Shown: positions 23,803 through 31,489 of the stretch, piece by piece
Numbering within the stretch: the stretch's first letter is position 1
Layout of the letters: every line of letters starts with the position of its first letter
NCBI GenBank assembly: GCA_002503825.1
Contig: DASP01000011.1
Location: 47,756 to 107,291 of the forward strand
DNA from: Methanoregulaceae archaeon UBA467
GTDB lineage: Archaea; Halobacteriota; Methanomicrobia; Methanomicrobiales; Methanospirillaceae
Length of the DNA stretch: 59,536 nt
Reading direction: 5' to 3'
The notes under the pieces: generated by a model
Told to the model about the DNA's origin: nothing
Database searches by the model: none
What the model saw: the letters and a program-made list of their open reading frames with translations, nothing else
Translations under genes and position numbers: made by a program

Positions 23803-25884
23803 ATGTCGAGTAACTATTTCACGGGTTTAATGGTTGTTTTTATCGTAATGCTGACGTTGACGGCGGTTGGTCTTGCAGATACCCCGGTACAGTACGAGAT
23901 TGATTTTACTGCAAATACGACGTCAGGTTTCGTTCCGCTGGAGGTTCTCTTCACCGATACCTCAACGGTTCCGGGAGAGGTTATATCGCGATATTGGGAT
24001 TTTGGTGATGGCACCGATGTCCCCGGACCCGAATTGAGCGTAATACATATCTACACAAGTCCGGGCCTGTATTCAGTCAGGATGGACCGCACCGATGACG
24101 AGGGTGTGCACAGCCGGGTTAAGTTTGATTACATTACTGCAGAAGAGTCCCCTCCACCCACTCCGACCACCCCGCCGACAACCATTCCGACGACAGGTCC
24201 GACGACCCAGCCGACAACCACTCCGACGACAGGTCCGACGACAGGTCCGACCACCTCGCCGACGACCTCACCGACAACCATCCCGACGACAGGTCCGACG
24301 ACCCAGCCAACCACCTCGCCGACAACCGTCCCGACAACCGGGACGTCCCACCCTCCTGCTGAATTCCGGGGGACTGTAACAGTATCCGGGAGCCCGGCAC
24401 AACCCGGGAGTATCATCACCGGTACAATAGGTGGTATTGAACGGGGCCGGATAACCACGTCAGTATCCGGCATATATGGTGGAAGCGGTCCGTTTGATGA
24501 ACGTTTAAGGATCTATGCAACCGACGAAGACCTGTCAGGAGGAAATCCGGTCATCCGGTTCACCGTAAACGGATACGATGCGGACCAGGCGGTCCTGTTC
24601 GTGGAAGGCAGTAGTACACGGCTGGACCTGACGGCCGCAGGGCCGGTAACTCCGACGACCCAGCCGACGACCTCCCCGACCACCGCTCCAACGACAGGTC
24701 CGACGACCCAGCCGACGACCTCCCCGACCACCGCTCCGACAACCACTCCAACGACAGGTCCGACTACCTCACCGACGACCTCACCAACAACCATCCCGAC
24801 GACAGGTCCGACTACCTCACCGACGACCTCACCGACAACCATCCCGACGACAGGTCCGACCACCTCGCCGACGACCTCACCAACAACCATCCCGACGACA
24901 GGTCCGACGACCCAGCCGACGACCTCACCAACAACCATCCCGACAACCGGGACGTCCCACCCTCCTGCTGAATTCCGGGGGGCTGTAACAGTATCCGGGA
25001 GCCCGGCACAACCCGGGAGTATCATCACCGGTACAATAGGTGGTATTGAACGGGGCCGGATAACCACGTCAATATCAGGCATATATGGTGGAAGCGGTCC
25101 GTTTGATGAACGTTTAAGGATCTATGCAACCGACGAAGACCTGTCAGGAGGAAATCCGGTCATCCGGTTCACCGTAAACGGATACGATGCGGACCAGGCG
25201 GTCCTGTTCGTGGAAGGCAGTAGTACACGGCTGGACCTGACGGCCGCAGGGCCGGTAACTCCGACGACCTCACCGACCACCGCTCCGACGACAGGTCCGA
25301 CGACCCAGCCGACCACCTCACCGACCACCGCTCCAACGACTGTACCCACGACTCAGCCGACACCCCCGGGCCCGGCAGATTTGTATATCTCCCTGTGGCC
25401 AGGCTGGAATTTTGTTTCTGTTCCAATGGTGCTTGAGGAGGGGTTCAATACCGCAGGTATATTCCATGATGTGGACACCCGGGGTCACGGGATATTTTCC
25501 TATAATGCATCCTCAATGAGATGGCTGCAGATGAACCGGACGACTCTCCTGACCCCTGCAGGATCATTATGGATTTATTCTGCGAACTCGATGCAGGTGC
25601 CGCTTCACTTCTCAAAGAACCAGACAAAACAAGACATAACGTTGATGAAGGGGTGGAACGGGCTTGGAATTACCGGCAACAGTTCCTCTCAGGCGAAAAA
25701 TGCATTTTCACCACTCGGTGACAACTGGTCTTACGCGATGGGATTCAATTCCATTTCCCAGCAGTATGAAATCTCGATCATCAACGGTGGTTCGGGATCG
25801 CACAGTGATACACGACAGGTGTATCCCACGCACGGGTACTGGATATTAATGGCAGAAAATATGACTTTTAAGCCGTTTCCATAA
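23803..25884 (+). CDS. Secreted PKD-domain protein with Thr-Pro linkers, duplicated module and GWN domain
   Basis: 693 residues. Signal peptide (GLMVVFIVMLTLTAVGLA), then a PKD domain at about 30-110 (YWDFGDGTDVPGP, IHIYTSPGLYSV). Three Thr-Pro-Thr-Thr linkers separate two nearly identical copies of the FYGTV-like module (PPAEFRGTVTVSGSPAQPG to VIRFTVNGYDADQAV) at about 183-283 and 386-486. A GWN domain (LWPGWNFVSVPMVL near 530; SIINGGSGSHSD near 656; YPTHGYWILM) ends the protein. GGAG lies eight bases before the ATG, and a TATA-like TATATATAG lies about 100 bases upstream. The Thr-rich linkers are probably O-glycosylated stalks. Likely a surface or adhesion protein. Confidence 0.88.
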   Translation: MSSNYFTGLMVVFIVMLTLTAVGLADTPVQYEIDFTANTTSGFVPLEVLFTDTSTVPGEVISRYWDFGDGTDVPGPELSVIHIYTSPGLYSVRMDRTDDEGVHSRVKFDYITAEESPPPTPTTPPTTIPTTGPTTQPTTTPTTGPTTGPTTSPTTSPTTIPTTGPTTQPTTSPTTVPTTGTSHPPAEFRGTVTVSGSPAQPGSIITGTIGGIERGRITTSVSGIYGGSGPFDERLRIYATDEDLSGGNPVIRFTVNGYDADQAVLFVEGSSTRLDLTAAGPVTPTTQPTTSPTTAPTTGPTTQPTTSPTTAPTTTPTTGPTTSPTTSPTTIPTTGPTTSPTTSPTTIPTTGPTTSPTTSPTTIPTTGPTTQPTTSPTTIPTTGTSHPPAEFRGAVTVSGSPAQPGSIITGTIGGIERGRITTSISGIYGGSGPFDERLRIYATDEDLSGGNPVIRFTVNGYDADQAVLFVEGSSTRLDLTAAGPVTPTTSPTTAPTTGPTTQPTTSPTTAPTTVPTTQPTPPGPADLYISLWPGWNFVSVPMVLEEGFNTAGIFHDVDTRGHGIFSYNASSMRWLQMNRTTLLTPAGSLWIYSANSMQVPLHFSKNQTKQDITLMKGWNGLGITGNSSSQAKNAFSPLGDNWSYAMGFNSISQQYEISIINGGSGSHSDTRQVYPTHGYWILMAENMTFKPFP
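24331..24660 (+). repeat. 330-bp direct repeat, copy 1 (partner 24940-25269)
   Basis: Copies at 24331-24660 and 24940-25269 are offset by exactly 609 bases and differ at only a few positions by eye. The repeat encodes one FRGTV module with its flanking linker ends. Because 609 is divisible by three, unequal crossing-over would add or delete whole modules in frame. Confidence 0.9.
24940..25269 (+). repeat. 330-bp direct repeat, copy 2
   Basis: Second copy of the module repeat at 24331-24660. Visible differences include A to G in the GTV codon region (first copy encodes FRGTV, second FRGAV) and two changes before IYGGSG. Confidence 0.9.
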
Positions 25885-26030
25885 AATTTTATCCCGTGAA
25901 TGAGTTTTAAACCAGATATTGAATCCATTTTTTACATCATTTTAAAAAATACTGTAGCAGCGGCAGTCATGCCCGTATTAAAAGATAATTTAGTAAGATT
26001 TATTCGTAATCTGATCAGATATGCTTATAT

Positions 26031-26540
26031 TTGTTAAAACTTCCAGACGAACAGGCCAATTCGCATATCATCGGCGAACTGCTGATGGTTATCATCGTCA
26101 TAATGCTTGCGGCACTGGTAATCCTGATGTTTTTCCTGCCGGATTTTTCCCTCCATTCGCTTATTGTTCCCTCGTTTATCGAGATCAGGGCAGTGTATCA
26201 TCTGAATGAACAGGGTGCGATGAACCTGGATTCACGGGTAATTCTTTTCCATAACGGGACCGAGTCCTATGAAAATGACAATTTAAAGGCAGTGTTCTAC
26301 AGGAACGGTGAAAAACTGTCCTGCAATGTGAATACCCTGAACGGCCATAATTTCATCCCGACGCACCATTCGGGTGTCCAGACCATGGGCGGAACAGGGT
26401 GCCAGGGGACGTTGTGGACCCCGCACCAGAAAATTGCGCTTGATTTTACCGACGGGACATTCAGGCCGGGGGACAGGGTGAGGGTCGAGGTATTCAGGAA
26501 ACCTGATACTCTTCTTTCAGGTTTTTCATATACTGCATAG
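26031..26540 (+). CDS. Archaeal type IV pilin-like protein (DUF1628 type)
   Basis: 169 residues, TTG start. The N-terminus EQANSHIIGELLMVIIVIMLAALVIL has the short charged leader, G-E junction and single hydrophobic helix of archaeal type IV pilins, which are cut by the prepilin peptidase before the helix. The rest is a beta-rich domain (VILFHNGTESYENDNLKAVFY and LDFTDGTFRPGDRVRVEVF). Its 3' end overlaps the convergent DUF99 gene by 47 bases. Likely part of an adhesion pilus or a membrane-anchored pseudopilin. No ribosome binding site is seen, so the exact start is uncertain. Confidence 0.75.
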   Translation: MLKLPDEQANSHIIGELLMVIIVIMLAALVILMFFLPDFSLHSLIVPSFIEIRAVYHLNEQGAMNLDSRVILFHNGTESYENDNLKAVFYRNGEKLSCNVNTLNGHNFIPTHHSGVQTMGGTGCQGTLWTPHQKIALDFTDGTFRPGDRVRVEVFRKPDTLLSGFSYTA

Positions 26541-27081
26541 CGCTCCGTGCAATAATTCTTGCAACCCGCAGGGGTTCAGGAATTTTTCCGTCGTATGTAA
26601 ATTGTTGTACCAGCACAAGGGCCGTGCTCTCCTCTATCCCATATGGACGGATGTAAGCCGTGTAGCCTGTCGAAAGGGCTAATGGCGTCCTTTTTCCGAG
26701 GTTCCGGTAGAGCCGGAGGCGCTCTTCGTCCCCGGGGAAATGGTGGCGGATATGGTCTTCCAGCCCTTCGGATTCCTCGTAGGTGACTGCTATCACCGGG
26801 AGTCCTGTTTTTTCTGAGATGTGCTTCAGATCTATGATATTATACCAGGAAATGATGCACCCGCTTATCATGATGCACTGGATGTCACCCCGTCCGAGAG
26901 AAAAAAACGTATCGATAATACAATCGGTCGCATCCAGGCCCCCGACAGTAACCGTTCCGAACGCACACCCGTCAATCCGCAGGTCTTTTCTCATCACCAC
27001 CCCTGCGATGAGCGATCTCTCACGTGAAGAGAAGCTTTCCGCTATTCCGAGGATGCGGATTCCTTTCTTGCCGAGATGCAT
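26494..27081 (-). CDS. DUF99 (UPF0215) family protein
   Basis: 195 residues. The signature appears in order: GIAESFSSRE, AGVVMRKDLRIDGCAFGTVTVGGLDATDCI, the ISGCIISWYNIIDL block and GLPVIAVTYEESEGLE. DUF99 proteins are conserved in archaea; their biochemical role is unsettled, with a resemblance to endonuclease V-like folds reported for the family. It is divergent from the glycosyltransferase with only 39 bases between the start codons, so both mRNAs are probably leaderless and share a promoter region (TTATTTAAAATC on the minus strand). Confidence 0.9.
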   Translation of the reverse strand: MHLGKKGIRILGIAESFSSRERSLIAGVVMRKDLRIDGCAFGTVTVGGLDATDCIIDTFFSLGRGDIQCIMISGCIISWYNIIDLKHISEKTGLPVIAVTYEESEGLEDHIRHHFPGDEERLRLYRNLGKRTPLALSTGYTAYIRPYGIEESTALVLVQQFTYDGKIPEPLRVARIIARSAMQYMKNLKEEYQVS

Positions 27082-27120
27082 GAAAGCACTTATGAGTATG
27101 GATTTTAAATAATAATCCCA

Positions 27121-28044
27121 ATGGAGATCGACAAGGATAGTGTATGCATCCTTATCCCTACCTTAAACGAGGCGCCGACAATAGGGGCGCTCGTGCGGGA
27201 GTTCCGTGATCTCGGGTACACGCACATCCTGGTCATAGACGGAAAAAGCAGCGACGATACCCGGGCCATTGCAGCACGGGAAGGTGCAAAGGTTGTTATC
27301 CAGTCCATGAAAGGGAAAGGAAATGCCATGATCGAGGCATTCGGGCTGATCGAACAACCATATATTCTCATGATGGACGGAGACGGCACTTATTCCCCGT
27401 CCGATGCCGGCCGTATGCTTCAGCCGCTCCTTGAAGGGTGTGACCATGTAATCGGCGACCGGCTCACCGACCAGAACCGCGATGCATTTTCACGCCTGAA
27501 TTTTTTTGGAAACCAGGTGCTGAACCGCCTCTTCAAAGCTGCACATTCATATTACCTGTCCGATATACTGTCAGGGTACCGTGCGTTTACCCGGCATTCA
27601 CTTTCGATGATGCAGCTCAAAGAAGAAGGTTTTGTCATCGAGACAGAGATATCCTCGGAAGCTGTCAGGAAAGGGATGAATATCAGGGTGGTTCCCATAC
27701 AATACCGCAAAAGGCCGGGGACCCCGACAAAATTAAACCCGTTCCATGACGGCTTCAAGATCGGCGCCACCATTTACCGGCTGGCACGGATGAACAACCC
27801 GATGTTTTATTTCGGTCTCATCGGCATTATTATCATGATTCTGGGTGTCCTGACCGGGATCTATGTCCTATTAGAATGGTTTCATGATATTGAACACCTG
27901 CCACTGACTGTTCTTACCGTGCTTCTCATTGTTGTGGGCTTCCAGGTTTTCATGTTCGGAGTTATAAGCGATATGCTGCTTACCTATCACAGGGAAGTGA
28001 TCAGGGAAATACAGGCGAATATGCCCAGGGAACCAAAGCCCTGA
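27121..28044 (+). CDS. aglJ: AglJ-like dolichyl-phosphate glycosyltransferase (GT2)
   Basis: 307 residues. A GT-A glycosyltransferase family 2 domain at about 9-220: LNEAPTIGALVREF, VIDGKSSDDTRAIA and the DxD-type metal site MMDGDGTYSPSDAGRM, then QYRKRPGTPTKLN. Two C-terminal membrane helices follow (FGLIGIIIMILGVLTGIYVLL and LTVLTVLLIVVGFQVFMFGV). This layout matches archaeal AglJ, which adds the first sugar to dolichyl phosphate in S-layer N-glycosylation. A cytoplasmic-face membrane enzyme; other dolichyl-phosphate sugar transferases of the same family are the alternative. The many secreted proteins here are the probable acceptors. Confidence 0.85.
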   Translation: MEIDKDSVCILIPTLNEAPTIGALVREFRDLGYTHILVIDGKSSDDTRAIAAREGAKVVIQSMKGKGNAMIEAFGLIEQPYILMMDGDGTYSPSDAGRMLQPLLEGCDHVIGDRLTDQNRDAFSRLNFFGNQVLNRLFKAAHSYYLSDILSGYRAFTRHSLSMMQLKEEGFVIETEISSEAVRKGMNIRVVPIQYRKRPGTPTKLNPFHDGFKIGATIYRLARMNNPMFYFGLIGIIIMILGVLTGIYVLLEWFHDIEHLPLTVLTVLLIVVGFQVFMFGVISDMLLTYHREVIREIQANMPREPKP

Positions 28045-28173
28045 ACGGTCATTATTATCCGGCCATTTGCACCCGATACCGGGCGCCGGCATTGATTTTT
28101 ATTTTTTTTATGCAATATTAATCAAAAACAACCTTTATGACTGAAAGGATTAATATGATAATGAAATTTCACT

Positions 28174-28244
28174 GCGATAGTAGTCTAGCGGCAGGACAGG
28201 GGCTTCCCAAGCCTCTAACCCGGGTTCGATCCCCGGCTATCGCA
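28174..28244 (+). tRNA. tRNA-Gly (anticodon CCC)
   Basis: Acceptor stem GCGATAG pairs with CTATCGC, discriminator A. D-arm GTCTAGCGGCAGGAC; anticodon stem GGGGC/GCCTC with loop TTCCCAA giving anticodon CCC; T-arm CCGGG-TTCGATC-CCCGG. 71 bases, no intron, CCA not encoded. The next gene starts only eight bases after its 3' end. Confidence 0.95.
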
Positions 28245-28252
28245 TCCGTTCT

Positions 28253-28933
28253 ATGTATGAATCCGAACCGGAAGTTTTTGCAATCCGCATCATCGCTGAA
28301 AACCGAAAGGGCGTATTAAAAGACATTTCTACTGTAGTTGCACATCATGATGCCAATGTGCTCATGGTACACCAGGAACTTTTCGAGTACGGGATTCTAA
28401 AGGGGATGGCCGAGTTATATCTTGAGTTCGAAAATGGTCATGACCATGCATCGATGGTCGAGGAACTTCTGGCGATCCCCTCGGTCAGGGATGTCAAGCC
28501 GTATGAACCGTTCAGCAATATTTACGGGACCCGTGTGATTATTATCGGGGGCGGGGCACAGGTTGCACAGGTGGCGCTTGGTGCAGTGAACGAGGCAGAC
28601 CGTCACAATATCCGGGGTGAGCGCATATCTGTGGATACCATTCCGCTTGTCGGCGAGAAAACTGTCGCACAGGCGGTCGATGCCGTAGCCCGTCTCCCGC
28701 GTGCTGCAATACTTGTCCTCGCCGGGTCTTTGATGGGCGGGGAGATATCGAAAGCGGTGGATCGCGTCAGAGAGGCCGGGATCCCCGTTATTGCCCTTAA
28801 AATGGCCGGGACTGTTCCCCAACATGCGGATCTGGTAGTCACCGATCCAATCCAGGCCGGGGTGTTTGCAGTAATGCACGTAAGCGGAAAGGCAGTGTTC
28901 GATATAAACCGGGTCAGGGGACGGGAATTCTGA
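28253..28933 (+). CDS. ACT-domain protein, COG1707 / DUF5612 type
   Basis: 226 residues. Residues 8-85 are an ACT domain (VFAIRIIAENRKGVLKDIST, then NVLMVHQELFEYG), the small-molecule (usually amino-acid) binding fold. The C-terminal part (YGTRVIIIGGGAQVAQVALGAVNEADRHNIRGERISVDT to VFAVMHVSGKAVFDI) is the conserved archaeal domain of this family. Probably a regulatory protein; ligand unknown. It starts eight bases after tRNA-Gly, and its stop overlaps the next start (TGATG), so tRNA, this gene, the Sua5 gene and the COG1665 gene may form one transcript. Confidence 0.88.
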   Translation: MYESEPEVFAIRIIAENRKGVLKDISTVVAHHDANVLMVHQELFEYGILKGMAELYLEFENGHDHASMVEELLAIPSVRDVKPYEPFSNIYGTRVIIIGGGAQVAQVALGAVNEADRHNIRGERISVDTIPLVGEKTVAQAVDAVARLPRAAILVLAGSLMGGEISKAVDRVREAGIPVIALKMAGTVPQHADLVVTDPIQAGVFAVMHVSGKAVFDINRVRGREF

Positions 28934-29508
28934 TGGACCAGGTTGAAAAAGCCGTTAAAATCCTGAAACATGACGGTATCGTTATCTACCCTACCGAGAC
29001 GGTATACGGACTCGGTGGCGATGCGTTGTCCGAAGAGGCGATTCTCAAGGTATACGAAGCCAAAAAACGCCTGCTTTCAAATCCTGTCTCAATTGCCGTC
29101 TGCAGCTGCGAGATGATCCATGGTGTCGCAAAAACAGACGACCGGGCACTCGGATTCATCGATCGCTTTCTCCCGGGGCCGGTAACAGTGGTCCTGCCGG
29201 CACGAAATTCAGTCCCTGAAGTCCTCACCGGAGGAACTGGTATGATCGGGATCCGGTTCCCGTCGCACCCCGTCGCTCTTCGCCTTATCGACATGTTCGA
29301 TTCACCAATAACAGCGACGAGTGCAAATATTTCTGGATCAAAAGACCCTGTTACACCGGGCGAATGCCATGTCGCACACGATCTTCTTATTGATGGCGGG
29401 AGACTTCCCGGGACGCCCAGCACGGTCATTGACCTTGTAAGCGGGGAGATCATACGGGCCGGGGCATCGGTCTCTGAAATTGTAGAATATATTAAAAAAT
29501 TCTGGTGA
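28933..29508 (+). CDS. L-threonylcarbamoyladenylate synthase (Sua5/YrdC family)
   Basis: 191 residues, single-domain YrdC/YciO form. It makes threonylcarbamoyl-AMP from Thr, bicarbonate and ATP, the first step of the t6A modification at position 37 of ANN-decoding tRNAs. Motifs: GIVIYPTETVYGLGGDA near the N-terminus, the KKRLLSNPVSIAV block, RFLPGPVTVVLPA, IGIRFPSHPVALRLID and PITATSANISG. The start overlaps the preceding stop. Confidence 0.93.
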   Translation: MDQVEKAVKILKHDGIVIYPTETVYGLGGDALSEEAILKVYEAKKRLLSNPVSIAVCSCEMIHGVAKTDDRALGFIDRFLPGPVTVVLPARNSVPEVLTGGTGMIGIRFPSHPVALRLIDMFDSPITATSANISGSKDPVTPGECHVAHDLLIDGGRLPGTPSTVIDLVSGEIIRAGASVSEIVEYIKKFW

Positions 29509-29512
29509 AATT

Positions 29513-30448
29513 ATGGCAACAAAGCCTGTCCGACTGCGTGATTTTGTGGAAGACCGTGACGGGTGGCTCTATGCGGTGTCGGTTTATGATAACCAGGACC
29601 GGGTGGGCTGTGTCCTGCGGTATGTGCCGGACCCTGCAGGCGAACGCGTCGACAGTACGGGGGGCCGGTTCCGAAAACTTGATTTCGAGGATGCATTTAA
29701 AAAAATAAGGGATGAAAAGCCGCAATATTGCGATATTGTCCAGCGGGTGCCGATCCGGGATATCAGACGCGTCTACAAGCCCGAAGAGGAACTTGATTCT
29801 GTTCTGAAAAGGGATACCCGGGTCCGGAAACTGATTAAAATATTCGGCCTTCCCCCGGTCGCGGTCGGGGTCACGGGATCATTTCTCTGCGGTCTCGAAG
29901 CAGAAGGTTCAGATATTGATATGGTGGTCTATGGCAGTGCATGGTTTCATGCGCAGGACCTCCTCAGGGATGCAATTGCAAAGGGGAGACTGCAGGACCT
30001 GGACGAGGATTTATGGAAACGGGTTTATGAAAAGAGACGGCCTGAACTTTCGCCGGACGAGTTTATGCTGCACGAAAAGCGGAAATGGAACCGGGGACAG
30101 ATTGACGGGACGTATTTTGATCTCCTCTATACGCGTTCATACAGGCATCTGAACCCGGTTCCGACCGGTAAAGGCGAGTTGATGGGGAAAATGACCATTG
30201 AAGCGAAGGTTACCGATGCGAGCCTCAGCTATGATAATCCGGCAGTCTATACCGTTGAACATGATTCGATCAGCAGAATCCTGTCCTTTACCCATACCTA
30301 CAGCGGGCAGGCACAAGATGGAGAAATTGTTGAAGCCTGCGGGGTCTGTGAACAGCACGGGGATGAATCATGGCTTATCATTGGGACAACCCGTGAGGCA
30401 AAAGGGGAATACCTGAAATCAAAGACGCTTCTCGAAGAAAAGGCGTAA
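29513..30448 (+). CDS. Predicted nucleotidyltransferase, COG1665 type
   Basis: 311 residues. GVTGSFLCGLEAEGSDIDMVVYG near residues 122-143 is the GS-x-SDID signature of pol-beta type nucleotidyltransferases, with both metal-binding aspartates present. The N-terminal region (DFVEDRDGWLYAVSVYDN, then RVGCVLRYVPD) and a C-terminal beta domain are conserved in archaea. Substrate unknown to me. It follows Sua5 by four bases in what looks like a tRNA/translation-related operon. Confidence 0.85.
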   Translation: MATKPVRLRDFVEDRDGWLYAVSVYDNQDRVGCVLRYVPDPAGERVDSTGGRFRKLDFEDAFKKIRDEKPQYCDIVQRVPIRDIRRVYKPEEELDSVLKRDTRVRKLIKIFGLPPVAVGVTGSFLCGLEAEGSDIDMVVYGSAWFHAQDLLRDAIAKGRLQDLDEDLWKRVYEKRRPELSPDEFMLHEKRKWNRGQIDGTYFDLLYTRSYRHLNPVPTGKGELMGKMTIEAKVTDASLSYDNPAVYTVEHDSISRILSFTHTYSGQAQDGEIVEACGVCEQHGDESWLIIGTTREAKGEYLKSKTLLEEKA

Positions 30449-30567
30449 TTTTTGCAGAGTTCAATGGGTTATCCGGTAGTATTGCGTTCCGGTCCGGAAC
30501 GGACCGTCTTTCAGATAGCACTGCGCCCGGCCCCGGGCAGACCGGGAAAAATCTCATTTACCACGAA

Positions 30568-31254
30568 CTAAAGGAGATCTGAAAGCCGTGTTCCGCCCGG
30601 TACGCAGCGATCCGAGAACCTGCACCACGTACACGGTGCACGGGATGGTTTTGCAGGGATAGTCCCGTCCATTACTTTTTTTGCAGAATGAAGGGCACGG
30701 ATGAATCTGCGGCGATCGATTGGTTGTGGAATACACTGCCGCACTATCCCGTCGGGGATATACTCGACAAGTCCCCCGGTGATATGTTCGCCAAAGAGCT
30801 CCTGGAGACAGAACGTATAGGCGGTGATCCTGAGACGGTCAGAATGGTAGAGTCCTGCAGCCGGGGCCTGAGACGGGCGAACGATTGAAAAAAAAGGCTC
30901 ATCCCGGTATAATTTGTCCACTATCCCGTATATCCCGAATTTTTCTGATTTGACCGGCACGTCGGTCTCGTCAGGAGGGATCCAGGAGGAATTATTCCTG
31001 CATGAACCGATGCATGCATCGAGGAACCCGTAAAATTCCGGTGAGATATCAGGGTGTATTGCACAGATTTCCTCCCATACGGTTTCACGACTGACACCGG
31101 AGCCGAGGTGTTCTGAAAGCTGCCTGCAGACGGCATACCTGCCGGGCGGGGGTGATCCGCCCGATTTTGCATACCAGAGCCTGAGGGGACATGCCGCCGC
31201 AGTAACGAGCGATGAGATGCTGACTGCCGTACCTCTTCCTGTGGGCGGATTCAT
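30568..31254 (-). CDS. Cas4-like protein with degenerate nuclease site
   Basis: 228 residues. Cys22 in ACPLRLWY and a C-terminal CTWCRFSDRC (Cys 208, 211, 217) form the four-cysteine Fe-S arrangement of Cas4/RecB-type nucleases, and YHSDRLRITAYTFCLQELFG with GLVEYIPDG matches the Cas4 core. However, the usual metal and catalytic segment (Asp, then E/Q-x-K) reads VDKLY followed by FFSIVRPSQAP, so the acidic-x-Lys pair is absent. No CRISPR array or cas gene is nearby. Either an inactive Cas4 relative or a structural Fe-S DNA-binding protein. Convergent with the COG1665 gene. Confidence 0.72.
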   Translation of the reverse strand: MNPPTGRGTAVSISSLVTAAACPLRLWYAKSGGSPPPGRYAVCRQLSEHLGSGVSRETVWEEICAIHPDISPEFYGFLDACIGSCRNNSSWIPPDETDVPVKSEKFGIYGIVDKLYRDEPFFSIVRPSQAPAAGLYHSDRLRITAYTFCLQELFGEHITGGLVEYIPDGIVRQCIPQPIDRRRFIRALHSAKKVMDGTIPAKPSRAPCTWCRFSDRCVPGGTRLSDLL

Positions 31255-31489
31255 ACACTTCAGATGTCTCTTGATAGTATGACAAAAATCTTGCTTTTCG
31301 CCTTTATGCGGCAGGCATGATAATGAGACCCGATGAGCCGGGCTCTGTCGTGTGTGTTTGATATGTCATGGGGAAAACGAAGTATGGCAGTGCCGTAACA
31401 GATTTTTGCGGTACGGGCCGTGCAATAAAAATTGTAGAATCCGTTTATTTTTAAAAAGAATGGTTTTTTGTATCAATCCCTGCCCGGGT

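Noticed and set aside
24513..25082. Minus-strand frame rich in Val-Val-Gly repeats
   Set aside because: Direct antisense of the Thr-Pro linkers in the 23803 gene.
24155..25370. CRISPR-like repetitive pattern
   Set aside because: The repeats are irregular Thr-Pro codons inside a reading frame, without spacers of constant length; no CRISPR array is present in the window despite the Cas4-like gene.
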